DNA of 37,880 nt from Gammaproteobacteria bacterium (GCA_022823045.1 JAJDXW010000069.1:1-37880); one strand, 5' to 3'; positions 25,819 to 34,491 are shown, counted from the stretch's first letter. A program made the numbers and translations. The notes: generated by a model not told the origin, from the letters alone.

Positions 25819-27096
25819 TTGAGCGCGTACGAAGCCATCGAGGACCGCGTTGCGGCGGATGTGGAGACAGGTTCGTCGGGCTATGTCCCGACCCTCGAAC
25901 GCACGGCAGGACAGCCGCCGCCCATCGCGGCGAACGGCAGCCTTTCCTACATGTCGTTCGAGCGGGATGGGGATGCAGGAACCGCCGCGGCGATCGAGGC
26001 GGCGCTCGACCAGATCGCCGAAGGGCATGCTCAGGCGTTCATCGAGAAGATCGAGAACGCGCCCCCCGGCCCCATCGAGACCAAGTGGGGCCTCGGGTTT
26101 CGCGAGTACGAGGAGTGCCTGGAATACATCCGGGCGAACGACATCGAAGCCCCCGAGGGGGGCCTCGCGCTGCCGCTTCGCTACACCGTCTACGAGCAGC
26201 CGTCCTACTCCATCGTGCCGTCCAACGCCCTGTGGCGGGATCCGGCGCGTGAGGCCGACGCGAAGGCGTTTCGCAAGGCCGAAGAAGACCTCGGGCGGCG
26301 CAATCTCTACTTCCCGCAGGTGATGCGCGACGCCCGGCGCATCGGGGAGTACTACCCCGGACTCTCGGTCAGCAGCCCCGAGTGCATGGACCGGCTCGGC
26401 GTCTCGCTGGCCCATCTCGAATCGAAGTGCGCGAACTTCTACGACTCGGCGGAGGTGGAACGCGTGTTCTACCCGGAGATCGAGAAGCTCCTCCTCGACT
26501 TCTTCCCGGATGCGACCGACGCGCTCGTCTACAACCACGACGTCTTCGACAAGGACTACCAGGGCGACCGCACGGAAGACCAGGAGGCCAAGAACCCGGG
26601 AGTGAACGCCCGGTACGCCAACATCGTGCACAACGATCTCAACGACAACAGCGGCCGCGTGCGCTGCCGGGAGCTGCTGACGAAGAACCTGCGGAACTTC
26701 GGGCGCGAGCAGCACTACACGGAGGCGGAGGCCGACGCGAAGATGTCGCGGCGGTTCATGTCGATCAACCTCGCCAAGCCGATGGAGACGGTGGGCCAGT
26801 TCCCCTTCGTGCTCTGCGCCTGGCCCTCGTTCGCCGATCAGCCCTACATCACCAACTACCGCGTCTACGACGACCGCGTCGGCGAGACCACCCGCTTCAC
26901 CTACCGCCCCGACCACGAGTGGTACTGGTTTCCCCGGCAGAAGCCGACCGAGGTCTCGATGCTCAAGTGCTACGACTCGGTGACCGACGGCTCGGTCTCG
27001 CGCTGGTCCTTCCACACCGCGTGCATCGACCCGACCGCGCCCGCCGACGCGCCCTGCCGGAAGAACGTCGTGGTCCGCTCCTATGTCTTCTTCTGA
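25819..27096 (+). CDS. CmcJ/NvfI-like non-heme iron oxygenase family protein
   Basis: This 425-residue protein resembles the CmcJ/NvfI oxygenase family known from cephamycin and fungal meroterpenoid pathways. The signature half is C-terminal: ALVYNHDVFD, VHNDLNDNSG with an HxD (His-Asn-Asp), RRFMSINLAKPMETVGQFPFVLCAWPSF, YRPDHEWYWFPRQKPTEVSMLKCYDSV, SRWSFHTACIDP with the distal histidine, and the final RKNVVVRSYVFF. The N-terminal 180 residues include LSYMSFERDG and LPLRYTVYEQPSY. No ATG suits the start; the TTG at 25819, eight bases after GGAGAG, gives the best fit. The pathway is unknown, since no synthase genes flank it. Confidence 0.82.
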   Translation: MSAYEAIEDRVAADVETGSSGYVPTLERTAGQPPPIAANGSLSYMSFERDGDAGTAAAIEAALDQIAEGHAQAFIEKIENAPPGPIETKWGLGFREYEECLEYIRANDIEAPEGGLALPLRYTVYEQPSYSIVPSNALWRDPAREADAKAFRKAEEDLGRRNLYFPQVMRDARRIGEYYPGLSVSSPECMDRLGVSLAHLESKCANFYDSAEVERVFYPEIEKLLLDFFPDATDALVYNHDVFDKDYQGDRTEDQEAKNPGVNARYANIVHNDLNDNSGRVRCRELLTKNLRNFGREQHYTEAEADAKMSRRFMSINLAKPMETVGQFPFVLCAWPSFADQPYITNYRVYDDRVGETTRFTYRPDHEWYWFPRQKPTEVSMLKCYDSVTDGSVSRWSFHTACIDPTAPADAPCRKNVVVRSYVFF

Positions 27097-27195
27097 AGCA
27101 GGCGGGAAGACGCGGAGGGGGAAAGGGGAAGACGGAAGCCGCGTGCGTCCCCGTCGCCGCTCCTGAAGACGACCCGGCCGATCCCGCGAACGACG

Positions 27196-27225
27196 AGCCC
27201 CGCATCTTCACGAAGATGCGGGGCT
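27196..27225 (+). terminator. Terminator-like hairpin after the CmcJ-like gene
   Basis: AGCCCCGCATCTTC and GAAGATGCGGGGCT are perfect 14-base inverted repeats separated by two bases, so the RNA would form a 13-bp stem closed by a CACG tetraloop. It lies 100 bases after the oxygenase stop and 33 bases before the hydrolase start. No T-tract follows. It probably separates the two transcription units. Confidence 0.65.
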
Positions 27226-27257
27226 GATACGTCCCTGTTGCTCCCGGAGGGGTTTCG

Positions 27258-28151
27258 ATGGACCGGACTGCATCGACCGGCCGCCCGGACTGGGTATCGA
27301 ACGAGCTGTACCCGTTCGAGAGCAGGTTCTTCGCCACCGCGTCGGGTCACCGGATGCACTTCATCGACGAGGGCGACGGCGAGCCCATCGTCTTCGTGCA
27401 CGGAAATCCCGCCTGGTCGTTCGAGTTCCGGCATCTCGTCAAGGGGCTTCGATCCGAGTTCCGGTGTGTCGCCCCCGACCATGTCGGATTCGGTCTCTCT
27501 TCGCGAAGCGACCGGCGTGAAGACCATCGCCCCGAAAGCCACGCGAACCGGTTTGCCGCCTTTCTCGATTACCTCGATCTTCGTAACGTGACCCTGTTCC
27601 TGACCGACTGGGGCGGTCCCATCGGCCTCGACTTCGCACGCAAGCAGCCGGCGCGGGTGAAGCGCATCGTCATTTCGAACACCTGGTGCTGGCCGGTTGC
27701 GGACGACTTCCATTTCAAGTCCTTCAGCTACCTCATGTCGAGCTGGTTCGCGCAATACCTCATCAAGCACCACAACGTCTTCGTGCGCCGGCTCATGCCG
27801 CAGGCGGTCGGCGACCGGAGAGTCCTCACGCCGGAGATCATGGCGCACTACCGCAACGCACTGCCTTCGCCGAAGGCACGAGCCGCGAACGCGGCACTCC
27901 CGGGCTACATCGTCGGTGCGACCGACTGGCTGGCCTCGATCTGGCGCGAGCGCGCGGCCTTCACGGACAAGCCCGCGCTCATTCTCTGGGGGTTCGAGGA
28001 CGTGGCGTTTCGGAGGAAGGAGCTCGAACGGTGGAAGTCCGAGCTCTCCGACTTCGAGCTCCACGAGTTCGACGACTGCGGGCACTTCCTCGCCGAGGAA
28101 GCGCCCGACCGGATCCTTCCGCTGCTCCGCGCCTTCCTGGCGCGCGCCTGA
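27258..28151 (+). CDS. Haloalkane dehalogenase-like alpha/beta hydrolase
   Basis: This 297-residue protein matches haloalkane dehalogenases in length and landmarks. The oxyanion motif is FVHGNPAWSFEFRHL. The nucleophile is Asp117 in LTDWGGPIGLDFA, with the adjacent tryptophan that binds halide in true dehalogenases. The acid is probably Asp248 in LILWGFEDVAF and the base is His276 in FDDCGHFLAEEAP. An aspartate nucleophile rather than serine argues for dehalogenase or epoxide-hydrolase chemistry. The ATG follows GGAGGGG. The second halide-binding residue cannot be fixed by reading alone. Confidence 0.85.
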   Translation: MDRTASTGRPDWVSNELYPFESRFFATASGHRMHFIDEGDGEPIVFVHGNPAWSFEFRHLVKGLRSEFRCVAPDHVGFGLSSRSDRREDHRPESHANRFAAFLDYLDLRNVTLFLTDWGGPIGLDFARKQPARVKRIVISNTWCWPVADDFHFKSFSYLMSSWFAQYLIKHHNVFVRRLMPQAVGDRRVLTPEIMAHYRNALPSPKARAANAALPGYIVGATDWLASIWRERAAFTDKPALILWGFEDVAFRRKELERWKSELSDFELHEFDDCGHFLAEEAPDRILPLLRAFLARA

Positions 28152-28315
28152 CCGACCGCTCGACCGGCCCACGCCGAGCGCCGGTCCCGGTTCCAGTCCC
28201 TCACACCTTGCGGGGCCCGGCCGCTCACCGGATAGCGCCCCGCACCGCCAACACTTCCAGTAAGACGCGGGCTACCGTGTTGGACCTCCGTGGGCGCGAG
28301 GGTGAGTCGTCCTTG

Positions 28316-29269
28316 TCAGGCGAGGCCCAGGACCTCGGCGATCCCGATTCCCGACTCGCCGCCGCCGCAGTAGAGCAGGTAGGTCCTCCCGTCTTCCTCG
28401 TACACGCACGGATCCCGGAGCTGGCGCGCGAGGCCGGTGACCTCGCCGCGCGCCGACGGCTCGACGGAAAGGCCCACCCCTTCCCAGTCGTGCTCCGGCT
28501 CGAGCACCGCAGTGGTGCCTTGCTCGTGCCACCCCATCCAATCGCCATCGATGCGGACGCGCGAATGGAGGATGCGTTCCGGCGCGTCCCCGACCCTCGT
28601 CCAGAAAACGTCGAGCACATCCTCCCGATAGCGCACCGCCGCGTGGCGCATCTCGGGACGGAACAGCATCGGACCCGACTCGAAGCCGGTGAGCCCGTCG
28701 CGCGAGCGGCGGACCTCGCCCGGCATGACCAGCGCGTAGTGCCAACCCCGGTGCCGGAACACGCGAAAGTACGAGTTGCCGAGGATCTCGGGGCGGGCCG
28801 CGAAGGCGATTCCGTCCCCGGACACCGCAACCCGGGTGCGCTGCTCGCCGTTGTCGAGCATGCCGTGGTAGTACATCCGGATCTCGCAGCGGTCGTGGTC
28901 GACGTGCACGTCGGGTGAAGCGATGTGGGGGCGGAGATGGTCCCGCTCGACCGTCCACGCCCCTTCGGCACGCTTCGCGTCGGTCACCACCGAGGGGTCC
29001 GGGCGCTCGGTGGCGAAGTGCGAAGCCTCGAGCGCAAGGGTCCCCGGCGGGTGCATGCGCCACGGACCGGCGAGCGCGTCCGCGAAGGCAAGCCGAATGT
29101 ACCCACCCTTGTGATCGGCGAAGTACAGGTAATATCGGCCGAGCGGCTCATCGATCCACTCCGGAACGCGGATGAGCGAGGGCCCGTTGATGTTCGAGCC
29201 CATCCGTTCGTCCATGTGGGGCCGGATGATCGGCTCGGCAGAGAGTCGCACAACGCGCACCGATTCCAT
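28316..29269 (-). CDS. Five-bladed beta-propeller glycosidase-like protein
   Basis: This 317-residue protein looks like a five-bladed propeller of the GH43/GH32-like fold. Blade-type repeats are LGRYYLYFADHKGGYIRLAFADALAGPW, CEIRMYYHGMLDNG, WHYALVMPGEVRRSRDGLTGFESGP, VLDVFWTRVGDAPERIL and RQLRDPCVYEEDGRTYLLYCGGGESGIGIAEV. Possible catalytic acids are in the ASPDVHVD and LRDPCVYEEDG segments. There is no signal peptide, so it is probably cytoplasmic. The ATG at 29269 follows AGGGAGGG. The sugar substrate, or whether it acts on sugars at all, is unknown. Confidence 0.75.
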   Translation of the reverse strand: MESVRVVRLSAEPIIRPHMDERMGSNINGPSLIRVPEWIDEPLGRYYLYFADHKGGYIRLAFADALAGPWRMHPPGTLALEASHFATERPDPSVVTDAKRAEGAWTVERDHLRPHIASPDVHVDHDRCEIRMYYHGMLDNGEQRTRVAVSGDGIAFAARPEILGNSYFRVFRHRGWHYALVMPGEVRRSRDGLTGFESGPMLFRPEMRHAAVRYREDVLDVFWTRVGDAPERILHSRVRIDGDWMGWHEQGTTAVLEPEHDWEGVGLSVEPSARGEVTGLARQLRDPCVYEEDGRTYLLYCGGGESGIGIAEVLGLA

Positions 29270-29417
29270 GTCCCTCCCTTAAGGCGTGGGGCCTCGACGC
29301 CGCGGCATGCCACGCGACGCGGGCGCCATCTCGCGCCACTCCCCCTGCCCGCTCCTTGGGCCAGGAAGCCGGGATCTTCTCCCGCCCGGTGGACCCGGAC
29401 TCAGGGGCATCTCCAGG

Positions 29418-30356
29418 TCAGGGCTGGAACTCCTCGTGGTGGTCCAGCCACCAGTTGGCGATGTCGAGGCGCGTCGCGAACCAGACGCCGCCCTTGTCGA
29501 GGGCGTGCTCGAGGAAGTCCCGGAGCCCGGCGATGCGGGCGGCCTGGCCGACGAGGCGGGGGTGGAGTCCGACGGACATCATGCGGGGACGCTCGGCGCC
29601 CTCCTCCCAGTAGGTGTCGAATCCGCGCTTGAGGGTGGTCGCGAAGTCGTCCGGCGAGCCGTAGCCCTGGGGCAGGACGAAGCGTGCGTCGTTGTAGGTA
29701 AAGGTGTAGGGCACGATGAGGTGGCGCTTGCCCATGACCTCGGTGAAGTAGGGGAGGTCGTCGTTGTAGGCGTCCGCGTCGTAGACGAAGCCGCCCTCCT
29801 CGACGAGGAGCTCGCGGGTGTGGACGGACGGCCCGTAGCGGCAGTACCAGCCGAGAGGCCGCTGCCCGACCGTCTCCTCGAACGACTCGATCGCCCACCG
29901 GACGTGCTGGCGCTCGAGGTCGCGCCCGAGCCGCCACACCTCCTCCCAACGCCAGCCGTGGCTGCAGGGCTCGTGGATCGACTCCCGGAGCCAGGCCGCG
30001 ACCTCGGGGTTGCGTTCGAGGGCGGTCGCCGCCGCGAAGAAGGTCATGGGGATCCCGAGACCGTCCACCAGTCGCTGGACCCGCCACACCCCCGCCCGCG
30101 AGCCGTACTCGTAGACCGATTCGGCGGCGAGGTCGCGAACGGAGGAGTCTATTCCCCACGGGATCTCGGTCAGCCCGTCGTTCTGGCCGTCGCCCGCGGG
30201 ATGGGTGTACTCGGACCCTTCCTCGTAGTTGAGGACGATGTTGACGGCGACGCGGGCATCGTCCGGCCATCGCACCTTCGGGATGTGGCGGCCGTAGCCG
30301 ACATAGTCTCGCTTCGGGCCGGGAACGTCCCGATCGACGAACGGTTGGAGCGCCAT
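29418..30356 (-). CDS. puuE: Polysaccharide deacetylase family protein, PuuE/allantoinase-like
   Basis: This 312-residue protein is a NodB-fold deacetylase of the metal-light PuuE branch, which opens allantoin in purine breakdown. Landmarks are KRDYVGYGRHIPKVRWPDDARVAVNIVLNYEEGSEY, DGLGIPMTFFAAATALERNPEVAAWL, HEPCSHGWRWEE, GWYCRYGPSVHTRELLVEEGGFVYDADAYNDDLPY and MMSVGLHPRLVGQAARI. The ATG at 30356 follows AGGAGG by seven bases. Allantoinase, chitooligosaccharide deacetylase and related amide hydrolases share this fold; the PuuE reading comes from the YNDDLPY and GLHPRL segments. Other uric-acid genes are absent here, apart from a possible link to the Ldh-type enzyme. Confidence 0.83.
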   Translation of the reverse strand: MALQPFVDRDVPGPKRDYVGYGRHIPKVRWPDDARVAVNIVLNYEEGSEYTHPAGDGQNDGLTEIPWGIDSSVRDLAAESVYEYGSRAGVWRVQRLVDGLGIPMTFFAAATALERNPEVAAWLRESIHEPCSHGWRWEEVWRLGRDLERQHVRWAIESFEETVGQRPLGWYCRYGPSVHTRELLVEEGGFVYDADAYNDDLPYFTEVMGKRHLIVPYTFTYNDARFVLPQGYGSPDDFATTLKRGFDTYWEEGAERPRMMSVGLHPRLVGQAARIAGLRDFLEHALDKGGVWFATRLDIANWWLDHHEEFQP

Positions 30357-30426
30357 GGCTCGACCTCCTCGTATGCGGCTCGGGTGAGCGGTGCGTTCCG
30401 GGACGATGGTACCCGCCGCACTCCAC

Positions 30427-30451
30427 GGCCGCCAACGCGCCGGTGGCGGCC
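30427..30451 (-). terminator. Hairpin just after the lipase-like gene
   Basis: GGCCGCCA-N9-TGGCGGCC is a perfect eight-base-pair stem immediately following the stop of the minus-strand hydrolase gene. It lies between that gene and the PuuE-like gene downstream. It could reduce read-through between them; no T-tract is present. Confidence 0.45.
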
Positions 30452-31171
30452 TCAGGCCGCGGTCGCAGCGACGGGAGGAAACCGCCCCGACTCGAGGAAC
30501 CCCCGGACGAGGCCCGCGACCGCGGGGCTCCAGCAGATAGTGGTATGGGAGTGGTGCACGGTCACGTGGGGGACGTCGGGGAGGCGGGTGTTCCGCAGCT
30601 CCACCGTGCCATCGTGGGGGTCGTCGGGATCGAGGGCACGGCGGAGCCACCAGGAGGGGTGCAGCATGGTGGCGGGGCGGTCCCCCGCGATGATCCCGGA
30701 GCCGGGGAACGGGGGTGGCAGGGTGCGGACGAAGTCGGAGCCCTCCCGGAGGTCCGCGATGGCGGGGCCGCCGCAGCGCCGCGCCACCGCCGGGAGCGGC
30801 CCGGCGAGGAGCCCGACCCCGTGATTGGGCGGCGCGATCATGACGAACCGGCCGGCCGGGAACCCCGGGCGCGCGGCGAGGGCGGAGCGAAGGGCGAGCG
30901 CCCCGAGCGAGTACCCGACGAAGTGGACCGGGACGCCGCCCTCATCCCCGTTCGAGGCGGACCACTCCCTGTCGAGGAAAGCGCCGATCTCGCGTACCGA
31001 CTCCGCGGCCGGCTGGCGGTTGCCTGCGTATCGGACCAGCGAAGGCTCGAATCCCGCCCGCCGGAGAGCCCTGAGCACGACCACGAACTGGAACGGTACG
31101 AAGAAGAGGCCGTGGACCACGATCACCCGGCCCGCCGGGGCGGCCCCGGACAGCGAGTCACAAGATTCCAT
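30452..31171 (-). CDS. Alpha/beta hydrolase, lipase-like
   Basis: This 239-residue protein has the opening VIVVHGLFFVPFQFVVVLRALRRAGFEPSLVRYAGNRQ, a nucleophile elbow HFVGYSLGALALRSAL near residue 100, and NHGVGLLAG, which together suggest a PGAP1-like or triacylglycerol-lipase-like hydrolase. The final histidine may be in VTVHHSHTTICWSP. The track starts at a TTG (31180); the ATG at 31171, after GGGAAGC, is preferred. No signal peptide is seen. It diverges from the acyl-CoA dehydrogenase. Confidence 0.8.
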   Translation of the reverse strand: MESCDSLSGAAPAGRVIVVHGLFFVPFQFVVVLRALRRAGFEPSLVRYAGNRQPAAESVREIGAFLDREWSASNGDEGGVPVHFVGYSLGALALRSALAARPGFPAGRFVMIAPPNHGVGLLAGPLPAVARRCGGPAIADLREGSDFVRTLPPPFPGSGIIAGDRPATMLHPSWWLRRALDPDDPHDGTVELRNTRLPDVPHVTVHHSHTTICWSPAVAGLVRGFLESGRFPPVAATAA

Positions 31172-31252
31172 GCTTCCCAATTCGCGTTACCTCGTCCGGG
31201 AGCATGCGGCCTTGCGGCGAAGAATCAACCCCGCCCCGACTGTGCTACCGTC

Positions 31253-31286
31253 CGCGGCCCGCGAAGGCCCGCGGCCCACGAAGGCG
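31253..31286. repeat. Two tandem copies of a 17-bp repeat
   Basis: CGCGGCCCGCGAAGGCC (31253-31269) is followed directly by CGCGGCCCACGAAGGCG (31270-31286), with 15 of 17 bases identical. The pair lies in the divergent spacer between the lipase-like gene and the acyl-CoA dehydrogenase, 43 bases before the latter start. It may be a duplicated binding site. Confidence 0.45.
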
Positions 31287-31329
31287 TCGAATCGGCACCG
31301 CGGCCCCCACGAGAACCGGCACCTGCCTC

Positions 31330-32502
31330 ATGAACCTCATCGAGCGGCTCGAGAACCGGCGTGAACGAAGCGAGGAGGAGCGGCTCGTCCTCGTCCAGGT
31401 GGCGCGCCTCGCGGACGAGTCGCTCGCGCCCCGCGCGGCTCACTACGACCGCACGGCGGAGTTCCCGGCCGACAACCTGCAGGCCATCAACGAGCTCGGG
31501 CTCAACGCGATCTTCGTCCCCGACGCCTACGAGGGCGCGCTCCTGCCCTTCGGCACCTACCTCGAGTGCGTGAAGCTCCTCACCCGGGCGTGCGCGTCGA
31601 CCGGCATCATCTACGCCACCACCTTTCACGCGATGAAGCCCCTTATCGACTTCGGCTCCCCGGAGCAAAAGGCCCGCCTTCTTCCCCGGATCGCCCGCGG
31701 CGGACTCGGCTCCCTCGTCATCACCGAGCCGACCGCGGGCTCGGACGCGACCGCGATGCGCACCCGCTTCGTGCCGGACGGCGACGAGATCGTCGTCACC
31801 GGGGAGAAGACGTTCATCTCGAGCGGCGACGTCTCCGAGCTCCTCCTCGTCTTCGGCAAGTGGTCGCAGATCGACGACCCGCGGGGCGCGATCACCGCCC
31901 TCGTCGTCGAGCGCGGGGCGTCCGGCCTCTCCGTCGCCGGCCGCGAGGACAAGATGGGGATGCGGGCCTCGTCCACCGTCACCCTGCGCTTCGAGGAATG
32001 CCGGGTCCCGCGCGCGAACCTCCTCGGCGGCCCCGGCGACGGGCTCCGCATCCTCCTTGCCTCGCTCAACAAGTCGCGCCCGTCGATCGCGGCCCACGCC
32101 CTCGGCATCGCACGCGCCGCCTTCGACGACATGGTGGGATGGATGAACGAGCGCCGCCAGTCCGGACGCGCGATCATCGACTTCCAGGGCAACCAGTTCC
32201 TCCTCGCGGACCTCGCCTCGGAGCTCGTCCTGACCGAGGCGTGGCTCGACTACGTGGCGGAGCTCGTCGAGGGCGATGCGGGAGCCGGGGACTACGCGAT
32301 GGAGGCGTCGATCGCGAAGCTCCGCGCTTCGGACCTCGCGATGCGGATGACCACCGAGGCGGTCCAGATGCACGGAGGCTACGGCTACATCAAGGACTAC
32401 CGCGTCGAACGGCTGATGCGGGACGCGAAGATCACCCAGATCTGGGAGGGGACGAACCAGGTCCACCGCCAGCTCATCGGCCGGCACTTCCGCGCCCGCT
32501 GA
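31330..32502 (+). CDS. Acyl-CoA dehydrogenase family protein
   Basis: This 390-residue flavoprotein oxidises an acyl-CoA to an enoyl-CoA. Signatures are LGSLVITEPTAGSDATAMRTR near residue 135, GEKTFISSGDVSELLLVFGK, RASSTVTLRFEECRVPRANLLG, VQMHGGYGYIKDYRVERLMRDAKITQIWEGTNQVHRQLI. The glutamate in IWEGTNQ corresponds to the catalytic base of classical members. The ATG at 31330 has a weak ribosome binding site; no better start is seen downstream. It converges with the TauD-like gene. Together with the hydratase and SDR it suggests CoA-linked catabolism, though the three are not adjacent. Confidence 0.93.
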   Translation: MNLIERLENRRERSEEERLVLVQVARLADESLAPRAAHYDRTAEFPADNLQAINELGLNAIFVPDAYEGALLPFGTYLECVKLLTRACASTGIIYATTFHAMKPLIDFGSPEQKARLLPRIARGGLGSLVITEPTAGSDATAMRTRFVPDGDEIVVTGEKTFISSGDVSELLLVFGKWSQIDDPRGAITALVVERGASGLSVAGREDKMGMRASSTVTLRFEECRVPRANLLGGPGDGLRILLASLNKSRPSIAAHALGIARAAFDDMVGWMNERRQSGRAIIDFQGNQFLLADLASELVLTEAWLDYVAELVEGDAGAGDYAMEASIAKLRASDLAMRMTTEAVQMHGGYGYIKDYRVERLMRDAKITQIWEGTNQVHRQLIGRHFRAR

Positions 32503-32546
32503 GCCCGGCTGCCCCGCCGGCAAATTCCGCGCCGGCCCCGACCCTT

Positions 32547-33506
32547 TCAACCGCGGTAGCGGCGCGCCCCGCCGTCGCGGTGCCAGAGCCTCAGCATGAG
32601 GCGCTTTCGCTCGGGGTCCGGGTGGTCGGTGTAGGACGCCCGCCCGTGGCCGCACCAGCGGTTGTTCACGAACTGGAGCTCACCCGGCTTCAGGGTGAAC
32701 TCGCAGCAAAGGGACGGATCCTCCACCACCCGGGTCATCGTCTCGAACGCGGCGCGCGTCTCCGCGTCCATCTCCACCCCCGCCGTCTCGTAGCCGGCCG
32801 GGATGGTGAAGTGGGTGTAGCGGCAGCGAAGCTCCGGCCGCAGCTCGAACACCGGGAAGAACACGGTCTGCGGCTCGTCCGGCCAGAAGTCGCCCTGGCG
32901 GTCCTGGTAGAACGGCCGGTAGAGGCGGTCCAGCGCCTCCGGGTGCTCGGCGAGCAGCGCGTTGTGGACCGAGTAGAAGCTCACGAAGCGGCTCGCCCCG
33001 CCCTCGCGCGCCGCGCGCAGGCAGAGCAGGCTCACGTGGTCGGGCGGGGTGTGGTTGAAGGAGTTGTCGACGTGGGGGGGCTGGGCGACGTTGGTGCGAA
33101 AGCCCCGCACCCCGATCCGCTTCGGGACCCCGGTATCGGTCACCTCCACCATCACCTCCCCGTCCCGGGTCTGGACGACGGGGCGCCCCACCATCGCCCC
33201 GAGGAGCCAGAACGCCCCCTCGATGCGCGGGCGCGCAGGGAGCTCCTCGATCGGCACCCGGTCGACCACCACCACCCCGGGCCCGTCGTCGAGCCGGCGG
33301 CGCACCTCGGCCATGAGGCCGCGGCACGCGTCGAGCTCGTAGTCGGCGGGGTCGAGGAGGAAGGATGGGACGGGGTCGCGTTCGAGGGTGCGGGCGAGTC
33401 GCTCGATCTCCGCCGCGCACCCCTCCGGCATCGGGATGCGCCAGTCCTCGTCCCGGATGGTGGCGCGGGTCCAGGCCCTCGGCCCGGTGACCGGCTCGCG
33501 GATCAT
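32547..33506 (-). CDS. TauD/TfdA-family Fe(II)/2-oxoglutarate oxygenase
   Basis: This 319-residue oxygenase has the iron-binding HxD in AQPPHVDNSFNHTPPDHVSLLCLRAAREGG, the distal histidine in FVNNRWCGHGRASYTDHP, and the 2-oxoglutarate arginine in RKRLMLRLWHRDGGARR. The N-terminus starts at the ATG at 33506. It begins 13 bases after the stop of the PhyH-like gene and is surely co-transcribed with it. It is similar in build to the oxygenase at 2955-4148 but clearly a different sequence. The substrate is unknown. Confidence 0.88.
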   Translation of the reverse strand: MIREPVTGPRAWTRATIRDEDWRIPMPEGCAAEIERLARTLERDPVPSFLLDPADYELDACRGLMAEVRRRLDDGPGVVVVDRVPIEELPARPRIEGAFWLLGAMVGRPVVQTRDGEVMVEVTDTGVPKRIGVRGFRTNVAQPPHVDNSFNHTPPDHVSLLCLRAAREGGASRFVSFYSVHNALLAEHPEALDRLYRPFYQDRQGDFWPDEPQTVFFPVFELRPELRCRYTHFTIPAGYETAGVEMDAETRAAFETMTRVVEDPSLCCEFTLKPGELQFVNNRWCGHGRASYTDHPDPERKRLMLRLWHRDGGARRYRG

Positions 33507-33519
33507 GGGCGCGGCAGGG

Positions 33520-34491
33520 TCAGTCCGCGGCCGCCGCGCGCTCGCGGGCCGCACCCTGCTCCGACTCCGACTCCGACTCCGACTCCGGTGCCGGCTCCGG
33601 CTCGTCCGCGGTCGCGAAGTAGCGGTGGCCGAGGGTGCGCTGGTTCTCGTAGAGCGAGCCCTGGTGGACCGCCTTGGGGAGCGGGATCCGGACCGGCGCC
33701 GGGGCGAGCCGGGGCTCGAGGGTCGGCTCGCCGTGCACCACCCGGCGGTTGAACCCGTCGAGGTCGTCGAGGGGCTCGGTCCCCGCGAGCGGCCAGGCGT
33801 CCGCCGCCGCGTACTCGAAGAACAGGAGCCGGCGCGGCCGCTCGCTCCGGTTGACGGCCGAGCCGTGCACGAGGCGCGCATGGTGGATGGTGACGCTCCC
33901 GGCGGGCGCAGTGAGGGCGACCGCCCCCGAAAGGTCGAGCGGGGTGCGCGCGAGATCGATGCCGCCGCAGAACGCCCCGTCCGCATCGTGGTGGTCGTGG
34001 ATCGGCCCGCGGTGGCTCCGGGGGAGCACCATCATCGGGCCGTTCCCCTCGTCCATGTCGTCGAGGAGGATGCCGACCGCGAGCACGTCGTCATTGGTGT
34101 GCGGGTAGAAGGCCCAGTCCTGGTGCCACTCGACGGGCGCGCCGTAGCCCGGCGACTTGAGGTTCACCTTGCCGCCCGCCCGCACCCGGATGTCGCGGCC
34201 GATGAGGGGCTCGAGAGCGGCCATCACCGGCGGGTGGCCGGCCATGTCCCAGTAGAAGGGATGGGCGAGGTGGGGGCTCTTGATGCGCCGGACGCGCGGG
34301 CGCTCCGGGGTATGGGTGGGCTCGAGGTCGAGGACCTTCGTGTGGTCGGTGAGGCCGCGCGCGCCCGCGACCACCTCGTCCGTAACCCGCCGGAGCTCGC
34401 CGAGGGTGTCCGCGTCGAGGAGCCGTTCGACGACGACGTAGCCCTCGCGCCGGTAGTGCTCGATCTGTTCTCGCGTCAGCATCGTCCGCAT
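33520..34491 (-). CDS. Phytanoyl-CoA dioxygenase (PhyH) family protein
   Basis: This 323-residue non-heme iron oxygenase opens with LTREQIEHYRREGYVVVERLLD, typical of PhyH-type enzymes. The iron motif HxD is in VEWHQDWAFYPHTNDDVLAVGILLDDMDEGNGPM, and the distal histidine and arginine are in ARLVHGSAVNRSERPRRLLFFEYAA. The start is taken as the ATG at 34491; the ATG at 34482 (MLTREQ) is equally possible. The C-terminus ends in a low-complexity PEPAPESESESESEQ tail from a hexamer repeat. It forms an operon with the TauD-like gene downstream. Confidence 0.9.
   Translation of the reverse strand: MRTMLTREQIEHYRREGYVVVERLLDADTLGELRRVTDEVVAGARGLTDHTKVLDLEPTHTPERPRVRRIKSPHLAHPFYWDMAGHPPVMAALEPLIGRDIRVRAGGKVNLKSPGYGAPVEWHQDWAFYPHTNDDVLAVGILLDDMDEGNGPMMVLPRSHRGPIHDHHDADGAFCGGIDLARTPLDLSGAVALTAPAGSVTIHHARLVHGSAVNRSERPRRLLFFEYAAADAWPLAGTEPLDDLDGFNRRVVHGEPTLEPRLAPAPVRIPLPKAVHQGSLYENQRTLGHRYFATADEPEPAPESESESESEQGAARERAAAAD
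33559..33582. repeat. Four-copy hexamer tandem repeat in the PhyH-like gene
   Basis: CTCCGA is repeated four times without error and is followed by degenerate copies. On the minus strand it encodes alternating serine and glutamate near the C-terminus. The repeat is in frame, so copy-number change would lengthen or shorten the acidic tail without a frameshift. Confidence 0.8.
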
